From: SFHK01 sp964554795
GTDB taxonomy: Bacteria > Bacillota > Clostridia > Christensenellales > Aristaeellaceae
Reading direction: 5' to 3'
Length of the DNA stretch: 33,695 bases
NCBI GenBank assembly: GCA_964554795.1
Contig: CAZKQB010000039.1
Span: 1 to 33,695 of the forward strand
Shown: positions 6,174 through 14,017 of the stretch, piece by piece
Position numbering within the stretch: position 1 is the stretch's first letter
How the letters are laid out: each line of letters starts with the position of its first letter
Made by a program: the position numbers and the translations under genes
Notes under the pieces: generated by a model
The model's database searches: none
Seen by the model: only the letters and a program-made list of their open reading frames with translations
Told to the model about the DNA's origin: nothing

Positions 6174-8168
6174 TCAGCCTCCTGCCGGGGAAACGGTAAC
6201 GTAGGCGTTTTCGTCTGCCCAGCGCGCGGCGGCGGAGCCGGGATCCGCCACGATAACCGGATCAACCAGACCTCCCAGTGCATCCTCATGGATGGCAACA
6301 GGCGTATTCGGCATCAGGATGGCGCGAAGGGCATCGCAGCCGGCGAAGGCATTCGTTTCGATTTCCCGCACGTTCGTATGGGAAAGATCCACGCATTGCA
6401 CGCCGGACAGATTTTCAAACGCGCCCGCTTCAATGCGCGCAAGGCTTTCGGGCAACGTGAGCGTTTTGGGCCACGGAACCGCTTCAAACGACCTCTCGTC
6501 CCTCGCTGCGGCAAGGTGCACCGCGCTTCCGGGGTAGCCGGAGACGGTAATGGAGGCGGCAAACGCGTCCCCCGCAATCTCCGAAACACACTCCGGAACG
6601 AATACTCCCGTGAGCGCGGTTCCCTCCGGGAACGCGCCTGCGCGAAGCGCGGTCAGCGGCGCGCCGCCCAGCGTCTCGGGCAGGGAGAGGAACGCCGAAG
6701 CGCCGCTATAGCCTGTGACAACTGCGCAACCATCAGCAAGCTCGTAGATTAGCCCGGTCGCCTCGTCAAGCTGCGGACCAGAAACCGGCTCCATGTAGTC
6801 GGGAATCTTCATGGCCGCCCAGCCGCGCTTCGTTCCATCGGCCGTAACGCCCCAGCCCCAGCTGTAGGAGGCGCCCTCCACCGTTTCATGTACAATGAAG
6901 ATTTCGTCCGGCTTCAGCACGCCCAGCTTGCCGTAGCCCGTACCGGGCCCCGCGCGCAGGTTCAGCGACGTGGACACAGTGAGACGGTAGCGTGGAAGCG
7001 CCTCGGCATCCGGCTCTCCATATTCCACAAGAAAGCCTGCTGTCTCCATATTGGACGGCGCAAGGTCAAGCCAGGTTCCATCCGCCGCCGCGGCCAGCCG
7101 TCCGTTTGAATTGGCATAATTCTTCTCGGTAGGCATGCCGCTTCGCCAGCAGGACGCAGCGAACGCATCGGAAAACGATTCGCCGGACACCCACGTCCAG
7201 TTTCCGCACGTGTACTCGCCGCCCAGCCAGCAGAGACCCTCCGCAGCCTTCAGAAGGGGCAGAACCGCCTTTGCCTCAGCGGCTGTACGGATTGTTGCCA
7301 GGTGCCCGCCGCGAGACTCGGCATATTCCTTTGCAAATGTCCACGCATGCGTTCCGATGAACAGCTCATAGCGCCGGCCGTTCAGGGTAACCGTTTTTTC
7401 GGGCTTCGCATCGTCCGCAAGCGCCTCGCCCCACACGGCGTAAAGCGTCGCCGCGCGGTTCTCGTTGAACGAATCGCCCGCCAAAAGCGCAGGCTCCGCT
7501 GCATGCCTGTCCTCCGCCCAGCCAAGGAATTCATAACCCTTGCGCGTCGGCGCGTCGTTTGAAATTTTGAAGGGAATGCCCTCTGTCTTCGTGCCGGACG
7601 CAGGCGCATCGCTTCCGCCGTTCGCATCGTAGGTTATAGGATAGGCTTCCGTCGTGCCGCCGAATTTCTTCCAATAAATGTTTACGGCGTTCGCCCCTCG
7701 GGTCTTGCCCTTGTTGTATCGGTCGGCGGGAATTTCAAAGTATACGCAGAAATGGTACGCCGCGTCATATGCGCCCTGTGCAGTGTCCGGCAGGGCGCGC
7801 AGCACGTTGCCTACGCTCTTTTTGTTTGTTTCCAGCTCATGCTGAAGGTAGCCCAGCTGTCCCTCAAGGCTTTTCCAGCTTTCATAGCCGTGTTCCTCGC
7901 AGTATGCAATCAGCGAGTTCCGGCGCGAATTCCACTGGCAAATGCCGTAGGCCGCGCCGGAATCGCCGATGGCCTCCGGGTTGAAATTGCTTTCGCTTTT
8001 TATATTGGAAAGGATCCCGCACGCCGCCGCGCGGTTCAGCCCGGCGGTCTCCGTGAGGTATGTATAAATGGTTTGAATATTTTCCTCCGTGCCCGCGCGG
8101 CCCGACGCAGGAATATGCGCCGCAAGCAAAAGCGCAAGCAGGAAAAACGTAGTCAGCTTTTGTTTCAT
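6174..8168 (-). CDS. Secreted phage-tail-type lysozyme with InlB, C-type lectin, SH3 and LRR domains
   Basis: The 664-residue product begins with a signal peptide (1-24, MKQKLTTFFLLALLLAAHIP). It carries a phage-tail-lysozyme domain at about 28-170, with the likely catalytic Glu59 in NIKSESNFNPEAIGDSGAAY and YGICQWNSRR downstream. Then come an InlB/Listeria-Bacteroides repeat (about 175-246, ITYDANGG ... GYEFLGWAED ... TLYAVW) and a C-type lectin-like domain (about 258-384, WTFAKEYAESRGGHLATI, CWLGGEY, WTWVSGE, FLVEYGE). A bacterial SH3 domain (about 393-455, SLNLRAGPGTGYGKLGVLKP) and BspA-type leucine-rich repeats (about 470-625) complete it. The likely role is cleavage or binding of peptidoglycan at the cell surface; the lectin and LRR parts suggest attachment to glycans or proteins. 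The ATG follows AAGGAGG. It lies 23 bp after the RluA-type gene, probably in the same transcript. No anchor motif is visible. Confidence 0.88.
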   Translation of the reverse strand: MKQKLTTFFLLALLLAAHIPASGRAGTEENIQTIYTYLTETAGLNRAAACGILSNIKSESNFNPEAIGDSGAAYGICQWNSRRNSLIAYCEEHGYESWKSLEGQLGYLQHELETNKKSVGNVLRALPDTAQGAYDAAYHFCVYFEIPADRYNKGKTRGANAVNIYWKKFGGTTEAYPITYDANGGSDAPASGTKTEGIPFKISNDAPTRKGYEFLGWAEDRHAAEPALLAGDSFNENRAATLYAVWGEALADDAKPEKTVTLNGRRYELFIGTHAWTFAKEYAESRGGHLATIRTAAEAKAVLPLLKAAEGLCWLGGEYTCGNWTWVSGESFSDAFAASCWRSGMPTEKNYANSNGRLAAAADGTWLDLAPSNMETAGFLVEYGEPDAEALPRYRLTVSTSLNLRAGPGTGYGKLGVLKPDEIFIVHETVEGASYSWGWGVTADGTKRGWAAMKIPDYMEPVSGPQLDEATGLIYELADGCAVVTGYSGASAFLSLPETLGGAPLTALRAGAFPEGTALTGVFVPECVSEIAGDAFAASITVSGYPGSAVHLAAARDERSFEAVPWPKTLTLPESLARIEAGAFENLSGVQCVDLSHTNVREIETNAFAGCDALRAILMPNTPVAIHEDALGGLVDPVIVADPGSAAARWADENAYVTVSPAGG

Positions 8169-8191
8169 GAAGACCTCCTTTGAAAAAATAA

Positions 8192-9091
8192 TCAGCCATC
8201 GGCCTCGGGAATCAGCGCCCGAAGCGCCTCCGGCAACTGCGACTCAAATTCGAGCACCCGCCCTGTAAGCGGATGCAGAAAGCGCACGAAGGCCGAGTGC
8301 AGCGCGAAGCGCTCGGGCAGCACATCCGGCCGCTCGGTTCCATACAGAAAATCGCCGAACACCGGGCAGCCAATGTACGCAAGGTGCACGCGAATCTGAT
8401 GCGTGCGCCCCGTGTCCAGCCGCAGCCGCAAAAGCGCGCGCCCGTTTCCGGCCCAAAGCGTTTGATACATTGTGCGAGAGTCCCTTCCGTCCGCACGCAC
8501 CTCGCGGCGCACGGTCGCGCCGTCTGCCTTACCGATGGACGCATCGATCACGCCCTCCCTCTCCGCCGGCGCTCCCTGCGTCACGGCCAGATATTCGCGC
8601 ACGAATTCGGGGGTGTGCAGCTGACGGGACAGAAGCATCTGCGAATGCGCATGCTTCGCCGCAACCATCAGACCGCTGGTGCCCTTGTCCAGCCGGTTGA
8701 CCGGACGGAACACGAAGCCCGGCACGTCCCGGTAGCGCCATGCGAGCCGATTTTCCAGCGTGTTGTCCGGCTGGCGGGGCGAGGACTGTGTAGAAAGCGG
8801 CGCGGGCTTGTCGATCACATACAGATCGTCGTCCTCATAGACGACGGCAACCGGCACGTTCTCCGGGCGAACCGGCGCGGCAGCCGTCTCCTCGTCCGTC
8901 AGCGTCACCGACACGACCTGCCCTGCGCGCACGGCATGATCGGCATGCACGCTTTCACCGTCCAGGCACAGCACGCCCAGCGCCTTGGCTCTGGCGAGCT
9001 GATGGCTGGACAGCCCCAGCCGCCCGCGAACGACACGGCGGATCAGCCGTCCGTCGTCCTCCGCCGGAACCACATAGCTCAGAACGCGCAT
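8192..9091 (-). CDS. RluA-family pseudouridine synthase
   Basis: RluA-family enzymes convert specific uridines of rRNA or tRNA to pseudouridine. The 299-residue protein has an N-terminal S4-like part (GRLGLSSHQLARAKALGVLC) and the family catalytic motif VNRLDKGTSGLMVAAKHAH, whose Asp is the nucleophile. Further family motifs are YVIDKPAPLSTQ, LDTGRTHQIRVHLAYIGCPV, GDFLYG and FALHSAFVRFLHPLTG. I chose the ATG at 9089-9091 because GGGGAGG lies at proper spacing in front of it; an upstream in-frame ATG at 9139 has no site and would add 16 non-family residues. The exact target base cannot be told from sequence. It probably shares a transcript with the lysozyme gene behind it. Confidence 0.9.
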   Translation of the reverse strand: MRVLSYVVPAEDDGRLIRRVVRGRLGLSSHQLARAKALGVLCLDGESVHADHAVRAGQVVSVTLTDEETAAAPVRPENVPVAVVYEDDDLYVIDKPAPLSTQSSPRQPDNTLENRLAWRYRDVPGFVFRPVNRLDKGTSGLMVAAKHAHSQMLLSRQLHTPEFVREYLAVTQGAPAEREGVIDASIGKADGATVRREVRADGRDSRTMYQTLWAGNGRALLRLRLDTGRTHQIRVHLAYIGCPVFGDFLYGTERPDVLPERFALHSAFVRFLHPLTGRVLEFESQLPEALRALIPEADG

Positions 9092-9226
9092 GAAAAGTCC
9101 TCCCCCTCGGCATTTTCTAAGGAAGAATTCGCCGTCCACGTGCGAAAGTCCTTCCTGAAACGGCGGAAAGGAAAAGACCGTCCTGAAATACTTATGTAAA
9201 ATTCCGTCATTTTTCGCTTACAGCTA

Positions 9227-9255
9227 TTGCAATCGGAGAGGATATGGTCTATAAT
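9227..9255 (+). promoter_or_regulatory. Promoter of rpmG-secE-nusG-rplKA
   Basis: TTGCAA (9227-9232), a 17-bp spacer and TATAAT (9250-9255) give a good sigma-A promoter. Transcription would start near 9262, leaving a leader of about 100 nt before rpmG. No other promoter of this quality is visible before rplK. Confidence 0.8.
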
Positions 9256-9299
9256 ATATCAGTCTGCCCAAGAATGTGGGTTGCTGTTGTCGTCCGTTC

Positions 9300-9333
9300 G
9301 GCCAGCGCCCGTCTGCGAACGCGGGGGCTGACC
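9300..9333 (+). other. Hairpin in the rpmG leader
   Basis: GGCCAGCGCCCG and CGGGGGCTGACC pair with two mismatches around a short loop in the 5' untranslated region. There is no U-run, so it is not a simple terminator; it may stabilise or regulate the transcript. The remainder of 9092-9359 holds nothing else I can support. Confidence 0.45.
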
Positions 9334-9359
9334 ATTCTTTCCATAGGAGGTGTCAAAAC

Positions 9360-9521
9360 ATGGCATCGGATAAGCGTATTAAGGTTGTACTGGCATGCTC
9401 CGAATGCAAGCAGCGCAATTATAATACCATCAAGAACAAGAAAAATGATCCCGATCGTCTCGAAATGAGCAAGTATTGCCGCTTCTGCAAGAAGCATACC
9501 GTTCATAAGGAAGCCAAGTAA
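9360..9521 (+). CDS. rpmG: 50S ribosomal protein L33, zinc-ribbon type
   Basis: L33 is a small protein of the large ribosomal subunit near the E site. The 53-residue product starts MASDKRIKVVLACSECKQRN and holds two Cys pairs, CSEC and CRFC, which make a zinc ribbon. It is therefore the zinc-binding (C+) form rather than the cysteine-free form induced under zinc shortage. The ATG is preceded by AGGAGG. It is first in the transcript with secE and nusG, its common place in Firmicutes. Confidence 0.95.
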   Translation: MASDKRIKVVLACSECKQRNYNTIKNKKNDPDRLEMSKYCRFCKKHTVHKEAK

Positions 9522-9560
9522 TCGGGCGGAGGCAACGATCAACTCGGAGGATGTGACAAC

Positions 9561-9812
9561 ATGGCGAACGAAAACGGAACGAAAAAGCCGAATTTCTTCG
9601 TGCGCGTTGGAAGATGGTTCAAGAACCTTGGCGTTAGAATCGGCAAGGCGTTCTACAACATGTTCCACGAGATGAAGAAGGTCACCTGGCCCACGAAGAG
9701 CGCGCTCGTGAATTACTCCCTGATAGTGCTTCTTTTCATGGTGGTTATGGGCGTAGTGATTGGCCTGTTTGACATGGGCGCCGGCGCTCTTATCAGACTG
9801 ATCACCGGCTGA
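9561..9812 (+). CDS. secE: Protein translocase subunit SecE
   Basis: SecE clamps SecY in the general protein export channel of the inner membrane. The 83-residue product is the short, single-span form usual in Gram-positive bacteria. An amphipathic helix carries the conserved MKKVTWPTKSALVNYS (about 34-49), followed by one membrane helix (LIVLLFMVVMGVVIGLFDMG). The ATG follows GGAGG. It lies between rpmG and nusG, the classical order, 17 bp ahead of nusG. Confidence 0.97.
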   Translation: MANENGTKKPNFFVRVGRWFKNLGVRIGKAFYNMFHEMKKVTWPTKSALVNYSLIVLLFMVVMGVVIGLFDMGAGALIRLITG

Positions 9813-9829
9813 CGGGCAAGGAGTTAAAC

Positions 9830-10360
9830 ATGGCGGAAAATGCCGAGATGAATTGGTATGTCGTACATACCTATTCTGGCTATGAAAACAAGGTCAAGGC
9901 GAATCTCGAGAAGTCCGTTGAGAACAATGGCCTTCAGGATCTGATCGCAGAGGTGCAGATCCCGATCGAAGAGGTCGTCGAGATCAAGAATAACAAGCGC
10001 CGCGTGGTTCCGCGTAAGCGTATGCCGGGCTATGTACTGGTTCGTATGGTTATGACCAACGAATCTTGGTATGTTGTGCGCAATACGCGAGGCGTCACCG
10101 GTTTTGTCGGCACGGGCACCAAGCCCACGCCGCTCCCGGACAACGACTACACGTCGTTAATGGCCAGCATTCCCGTTACCCGCCTGGACATTCAGGTCGG
10201 CGACGAGGTTCGCATCCTTACCGGCCTGTTCGAGAACTTCACCGGTCGCGTCACCGATATCGACACCGAGAACCAGAAGCTTCGTGTCACGGTGCCGATG
10301 CTTAAACGCGAAACTGCCATCGATCTGGATTACGACGAAGTCGTTCGTCTGGACTCGTAA
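9830..10360 (+). CDS. nusG: Transcription termination/antitermination protein NusG
   Basis: NusG binds RNA polymerase, affects pausing and Rho action, and links transcription to translation. The 176-residue product has the NGN domain (NWYVVHTYSGYENKVKANLE, RRVVPRKRMPGYVLVRM, NTRGVTGFVG) and a C-terminal KOW domain (VGDEVRILTGLFENFTGRVT). The length and the absence of an inserted domain are typical. The ATG is preceded by AAGGAG. It is co-transcribed with secE upstream and, across a structured 95-nt gap, rplK downstream. Confidence 0.97.
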   Translation: MAENAEMNWYVVHTYSGYENKVKANLEKSVENNGLQDLIAEVQIPIEEVVEIKNNKRRVVPRKRMPGYVLVRMVMTNESWYVVRNTRGVTGFVGTGTKPTPLPDNDYTSLMASIPVTRLDIQVGDEVRILTGLFENFTGRVTDIDTENQKLRVTVPMLKRETAIDLDYDEVVRLDS

Positions 10361-10394
10361 CGCGCTTCCATCGCTTGTAAGCCTTCGGGCTTCA

Positions 10395-10432
10395 GGAGTG
10401 GGAGGGGCTCAGGAAGGCCCCGCTACACCACA
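10395..10432 (+). promoter_or_regulatory. Possible L1-binding leader hairpin before rplK
   Basis: Between nusG and rplK the RNA can form GGGGC / GCCCC, continued by GTG / CAC across an asymmetric internal loop. This resembles the 23S-like site by which ribosomal protein L1 represses the rplKA operon in many bacteria. A small AAGCC-TTCG-GGCTT hairpin lies just upstream. The call rests on shape and position only. Confidence 0.5.
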
Positions 10433-10455
10433 TACAGATTAAGGAGGAAACCCCT

Positions 10456-10881
10456 ATGGCGAAGAAAGTAACTGCGCTCATCAAGCTGCAGGTCAACGCC
10501 GGCAAAGCCACCCCCGCGCCGCCGATCGGCCCGGCGCTCGGTCAGCATGGCGTAAACATCCCCGGATTCTGCAAGGAATTTAACGACCGCACTGCCAAGC
10601 AGGTCGGTCTCGTGATCCCGGTCGTCATCACCGTGTATCAGGATCGTTCCTTCACGTTCATCTGCAAGACGCCTCCGGCCGCCGTTCTGATCAAGAAGGC
10701 CTGCGGCCTCGAGCACGCTTCTGGCCGTCCCAACAAGGACAAGGTTGCTCACATCTCTCAGGCTCAGGTGAAGGAAATCGCCGAGCTGAAGATGCCCGAC
10801 CTGAACGCTGCTTCCATCGAAGCCGCCATGAGCATGGTCGCCGGAACGGCCCGCTCCATGGGCGTTATCGTGGACGACTGA
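10456..10881 (+). CDS. rplK: 50S ribosomal protein L11
   Basis: L11 is part of the GTPase-associated centre of the ribosome and binds 23S rRNA. The 141-residue product has the full family signature: ALIKLQVNAGKATPAPPIGP and ALGQHGVNIPGFCKEFN at the N-terminus, and a C-terminal rRNA-binding domain ending in MVAGTARSMGVIV. The ATG follows AAGGAGG. It is 62 bp ahead of rplA in the same transcript, and a hairpin that may bind L1 lies before it. Confidence 0.97.
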   Translation: MAKKVTALIKLQVNAGKATPAPPIGPALGQHGVNIPGFCKEFNDRTAKQVGLVIPVVITVYQDRSFTFICKTPPAAVLIKKACGLEHASGRPNKDKVAHISQAQVKEIAELKMPDLNAASIEAAMSMVAGTARSMGVIVDD

Positions 10882-10943
10882 CGCAAGAAGACCAAAACCG
10901 TGGGAGGACATAGTGCCGATTGTACCACAGGGAGGATATTAAC

Positions 10944-11630
10944 ATGAAGACCGGAAAGAAATATAGCGACAGCATCAAGCTGATCGATCGTACCAAGCTG
11001 TATGATCCTGAAGAGGCCGTTACGCTGGTAAAGCAGACCGCCAAGGCCAAGTTCGACGAGACCGTCGAGATCTCCGTCCGTCTGGGCGTTGATCCTCGTC
11101 ACGCCGATCAGCAGGTTCGCGGCACCGTCGTTCTGCCCAACGGCACCGGTAAAACCAAGACCGTCCTCGTAATCGCCAAGGGCCCCAAGGCCGAGGAAGC
11201 GACCGCCGCAGGCGCCGATTTCGTGGGTGCTGAGGACATGATCGCCAAAATTCAGGGCGGCTGGTTCGGATTTGACGTTTGTATCGCCACCCCGGACATG
11301 ATGGGTCTGGTCGGCCGTCTGGGCCGCGTGCTCGGCCCCAAGGGCCTCATGCCGAACCCGAAGACTGGTACCGTCACCATGGACGTGACCAAGGCCATCA
11401 CCGAAACCAAGGCCGGCAAGGTCGAATACCGCGTCGACAAGACCGCCATCATCCACTGCCCCCTCGGAAAGGCTTCCTTCTCTGAGCAGCAGCTGAATGA
11501 GAACCTGCGCACCCTCATGGATGCCATCATCAAGGCGAAGCCGTCTGCCTCCAAGGGCACGTATGTGAAGTCCGCCGTGATCTCCAGTACCATGGGCCCC
11601 GGCATCAAGCTGAACGCGCTCAAGTTCTGA
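10944..11630 (+). CDS. rplA: 50S ribosomal protein L1
   Basis: L1 forms the mobile stalk at the ribosomal E site and often represses its own operon. The 228-residue product starts MKTGKKYSDSIKLIDRTKLY and shows the L1 motifs VRLGVDPRHADQQVRGTVVL, GLMPNPKTGTVT and KGTYVKSAVISSTMGPGIKL. I start it at the ATG at 10944, which has GGGAGG at correct spacing; an upstream in-frame TTG would overlap that site. In most Firmicutes rplJ and rplL follow at once. Here a terminator and an unrelated oxidoreductase follow instead. Confidence 0.96.
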   Translation: MKTGKKYSDSIKLIDRTKLYDPEEAVTLVKQTAKAKFDETVEISVRLGVDPRHADQQVRGTVVLPNGTGKTKTVLVIAKGPKAEEATAAGADFVGAEDMIAKIQGGWFGFDVCIATPDMMGLVGRLGRVLGPKGLMPNPKTGTVTMDVTKAITETKAGKVEYRVDKTAIIHCPLGKASFSEQQLNENLRTLMDAIIKAKPSASKGTYVKSAVISSTMGPGIKLNALKF

Positions 11631-11642
11631 TGATTGTCTTTT

Positions 11643-11680
11643 GCGCCGCTTTCCGTTTTTCCGGAAGGCGGCGTTTTTTT
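11643..11680 (+). terminator. Terminator after rplA
   Basis: A GC-rich stem (GCGCCGCTTTCCG / CCGGAAGGCGGCG, one mismatch) is followed by seven T. It starts 13 bp after the rplA stop. It marks the point where the normal rplA-rplJ continuity is lost. The following stretch up to 11812 shows no promoter I can name. Confidence 0.9.
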
Positions 11681-11812
11681 AAAGCGTTGCCGTGCATTCG
11701 GCAGCCGTTCCGGTAGCATTGTTTCCGCCGTCTGCGGCCTGCAATCCGTTTGTCGGCTGACTGCCCCATTTGCACGGCGTCACCCCGGATCATCTGAAGG
11801 AGGAGTTTTTTT

Positions 11813-13153
11813 ATGAGATACGAAGCGGAAATCGTCATCTGCGGTGCAGGCACCGCAGGCTCGGTCGCCGCTATTGCTGCTGCGGACGCGGGACGCGATG
11901 TGCTCGTTATTGAACAGTTCGGCTCGGCAGGCGGCAGCAGCACGCTCGCGCTCGTCACACCGCTAATGAACACCTGTGTTCCCGGAAATCCGATGGGCAG
12001 CTATGTATCCCGCGAAATCAACCGCCGCATGCTTGCGCTCGGCGCGGCCACGGGAAAGGGCGACAGTTATTTCGACCCGGAGATGCTGAAAATCGTGCTG
12101 AACGAAATGCTGGCGGAGCGCGGCGTAAAAGTTCTGTACCACACGTTCCTCATCGGCGCAAAGCGTGAGGGCAGGCAGGTTACAGCGGTGGAAATCGCGA
12201 ACAAGTCCGGCAGAAGCGAGGTCGCAGGCAAAATCTTCATCGACGCCACGGGCGATGCAGACGTCGTGCGCACGCTGGGGCTTGAAACGCTGCATGGCAG
12301 CGAGGAGGACGGCAAAAACCAGCCGATGTCGCTCCGGTACCTGCTGGGCGGCGTAGATACGCAGGCGTTTTGGGATTACCTCGAGGAGGTCTCGCATCCG
12401 GACGACGCGCCGCGCACGCGTCCCGAAAACTACAGCGGCGCAGTTACGATGAACCCGGATAAGCAATGGCCGCTAAGGCCGCTGTTCCTTCAGGCAATCG
12501 ATGCAGGCGAGCTTACGCTGGAGGACGCGCTGTACTGGCAGTTCTTTACTGTGCCCGGCCGGCGCGACGTCATTGCGTTCAACTGCCCGGAATTCTTCGA
12601 CTTCCACGATGCGGACGATGCTGAGAATCAGTCGCGCGTACAGGCAGAGGGCAAGCGCGCCATTCTGCGGCAGCTTTCATTCTACCGCGCGCATATTCCC
12701 GGCTTCCAGCAAGCCTATATTTCAGAAATCTCCGCCATGGTAGGCGTGCGCGAATCCCGCCGCGCTGTAACCGATCATATCCTGACTGCCGAGGAAATTC
12801 TCGGCCGCGCGCGTTTCGAAGACGCGATTTGCCGCTGCAACTATCCTGTGGACGTGCATGGGCGCAATCTCAATACCTATGCACTGACCGGGAGCGACCG
12901 CGAGCCGTATTATGAGATTCCGCTCGGCTGCCTGATTGTGCGCGATGCGGAGAACCTGCTCGTCGCCGGGCGCAACCTCGGCAGCGAGTTCATTGCGCAG
13001 TCGTCCGCGCGAATCATTCCCACCTGCCGCGTCATGGGCGAGGCTGCCGGTCTCGCCGCTGCGCTCGCCGTACGCGAGCAAAAAACTGTCCGCGAAATCG
13101 GCGGAAAACGCGTCAGACAGGAAATGGCGCGTATGGGAGCCGACGAGGCGTAG
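11813..13153 (+). CDS. FAD-dependent oxidoreductase (FAD_oxidored family)
   Basis: The 446-residue protein starts with a dinucleotide-binding fold: AEIVICGAGTAGSVAAIAAA, then VLVIEQFGSAGGSSTLALVT. A central FAD-side motif is KIFIDATGDADVVRTLG, and the C-terminal flavin loop is NLLVAGRNLGSEFIAQSSAR followed by CRVMGEAAGLAAALAV. This is the pattern of the FAD_oxidored family, whose members are widespread and mostly uncharacterised. No signal peptide is present, so it is likely cytosolic. The ATG follows AAGGAGGAG. It stands alone between two terminators, so context gives no hint of substrate. Confidence 0.85.
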   Translation: MRYEAEIVICGAGTAGSVAAIAAADAGRDVLVIEQFGSAGGSSTLALVTPLMNTCVPGNPMGSYVSREINRRMLALGAATGKGDSYFDPEMLKIVLNEMLAERGVKVLYHTFLIGAKREGRQVTAVEIANKSGRSEVAGKIFIDATGDADVVRTLGLETLHGSEEDGKNQPMSLRYLLGGVDTQAFWDYLEEVSHPDDAPRTRPENYSGAVTMNPDKQWPLRPLFLQAIDAGELTLEDALYWQFFTVPGRRDVIAFNCPEFFDFHDADDAENQSRVQAEGKRAILRQLSFYRAHIPGFQQAYISEISAMVGVRESRRAVTDHILTAEEILGRARFEDAICRCNYPVDVHGRNLNTYALTGSDREPYYEIPLGCLIVRDAENLLVAGRNLGSEFIAQSSARIIPTCRVMGEAAGLAAALAVREQKTVREIGGKRVRQEMARMGADEA

Positions 13154-13475
13154 GCAAGCCCCGCGCTTCACGTTCACGCTATAATCCTCCAAAAGCGAGA
13201 ATGTGCCGCAGAAGACGCCTGCATGGCGTCGTCTGCCGCCCTTGCCTGCGGCCTTGTGCGTGAACATATCGCCCACACAAATAAATACGAAGCCAAACGC
13301 GCGCAGCGCATTTCACAAGTGCACTGCGCGCGTTTTGATGTGCAAACCGAAGCAATCCAGCCTCCATTTGTATTCACTGCTTAAACCGTTGGCTGCCTTG
13401 CTGCAAGCAGCAACGGCAACTCCTCTCGCTTGCCTGAATCCTTGTCCGCATGCCCATGCTGCCTTAAAAGCCCGC
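13154..13475. other. Intergenic stretch between convergent genes
   Basis: The only clear structure is the hairpin at 13297-13336. A weaker imperfect dyad lies at about 13385-13415 (CCGTTG ... CAACGG). The short frames here have no ribosome binding site or recognisable family. Confidence 0.6.
13297..13336 (+). terminator. Hairpin terminator after the oxidoreductase gene
   Basis: A 14-bp stem with one mismatch (ACGCGCGCAGCGCA / TGCACTGCGCGCGT) is followed by TTTT. It lies 144 bp after the stop, between convergent genes; on the minus strand the stem is followed by only TTT. It may serve both directions. Confidence 0.65.
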
Positions 13476-13904
13476 TCATGTCTCCAGAGTGAAGTCAATG
13501 TCGTAACGCGTTCCGTTTGAAAACAGCGTTCCCTTTGTAAGCCTGATTTTCAGAATGATGCAGTTCGGGTCGTCAAATCGGTTATGTCCATTATCGATCC
13601 ATTCGGCAAACGCCCTTCGAAGCACAGCGGCAATCGGCGCGTTTTCCGGCTTGCCGAACCAGCCCATACTTTCTCCCACGCCATGAGCCGTAAACCAGTC
13701 GCCCGCAAGAGCGCACACAGGATTCCGCAAAAGCTGGCGCATCTTTCCGGAAAGAGCATGGGTAATAACATAGAAGGCACCGTTTTCGTAATACGCGTTC
13801 ACGCTGCGCACATAGGGAACGCCGTCTGCCGTGGTTGCGAGCGCAAGAACCTTGTCCCTTCCAAAACGCTCGATCATGATTCTTTCCGCTGCGGGAGAAA
13901 TCAT
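13476..13904 (-). CDS. Pyridoxamine 5'-phosphate oxidase-fold protein
   Basis: The 142-residue product resembles small flavin-binding split-barrel proteins of the PNPOx-like group. Typical pieces are VLALATTADGVPYVRSVNAY near the N-terminus, the strand GAFYVITHALSGKMRQLLRN, then NPVCALAGDWFTAHG. The C-terminal strands are IILKIRLTKGTLFSNGTRYD. Such proteins use FMN, F420 or haem, and the sequence does not tell which. The ATG follows AAGGAGG. It is transcribed alone from a strong promoter at 13941-13968. Confidence 0.8.
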   Translation of the reverse strand: MISPAAERIMIERFGRDKVLALATTADGVPYVRSVNAYYENGAFYVITHALSGKMRQLLRNPVCALAGDWFTAHGVGESMGWFGKPENAPIAAVLRRAFAEWIDNGHNRFDDPNCIILKIRLTKGTLFSNGTRYDIDFTLET

Positions 13905-13940
13905 CTGGCTGTCGCCTCCTTTGTAAATGCTTGCAATTCC

Positions 13941-13968
13941 ATTATATCCGCCACGCTCAGGCTGTCAA
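13941..13968 (-). promoter_or_regulatory. Promoter of the PNPOx-fold gene
   Basis: The minus strand reads TTGACA (13963-13968), a 16-bp spacer and TATAAT (13941-13946): full consensus hexamers. The start would be near 13934, with a leader of about 30 nt. Confidence 0.85.
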
Positions 13969-14017
13969 GCATGGAGCTGACATTGCAATCGCTTATTCTG
14001 CATCTCATCATTGAGCC

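Noticed and set aside
9092..9139. Upstream start for the RluA-type synthase
   Set aside because: The extension lacks a ribosome site and family similarity; GGGGAGG supports the start at 9091.
1164..11650. Shared word TTTGCGCCGC at 1164 and 11640 as inversion repeats
   Set aside because: The copies are in direct, not inverted, orientation and only 10 bp long, so they do not support recombination for the inversion.
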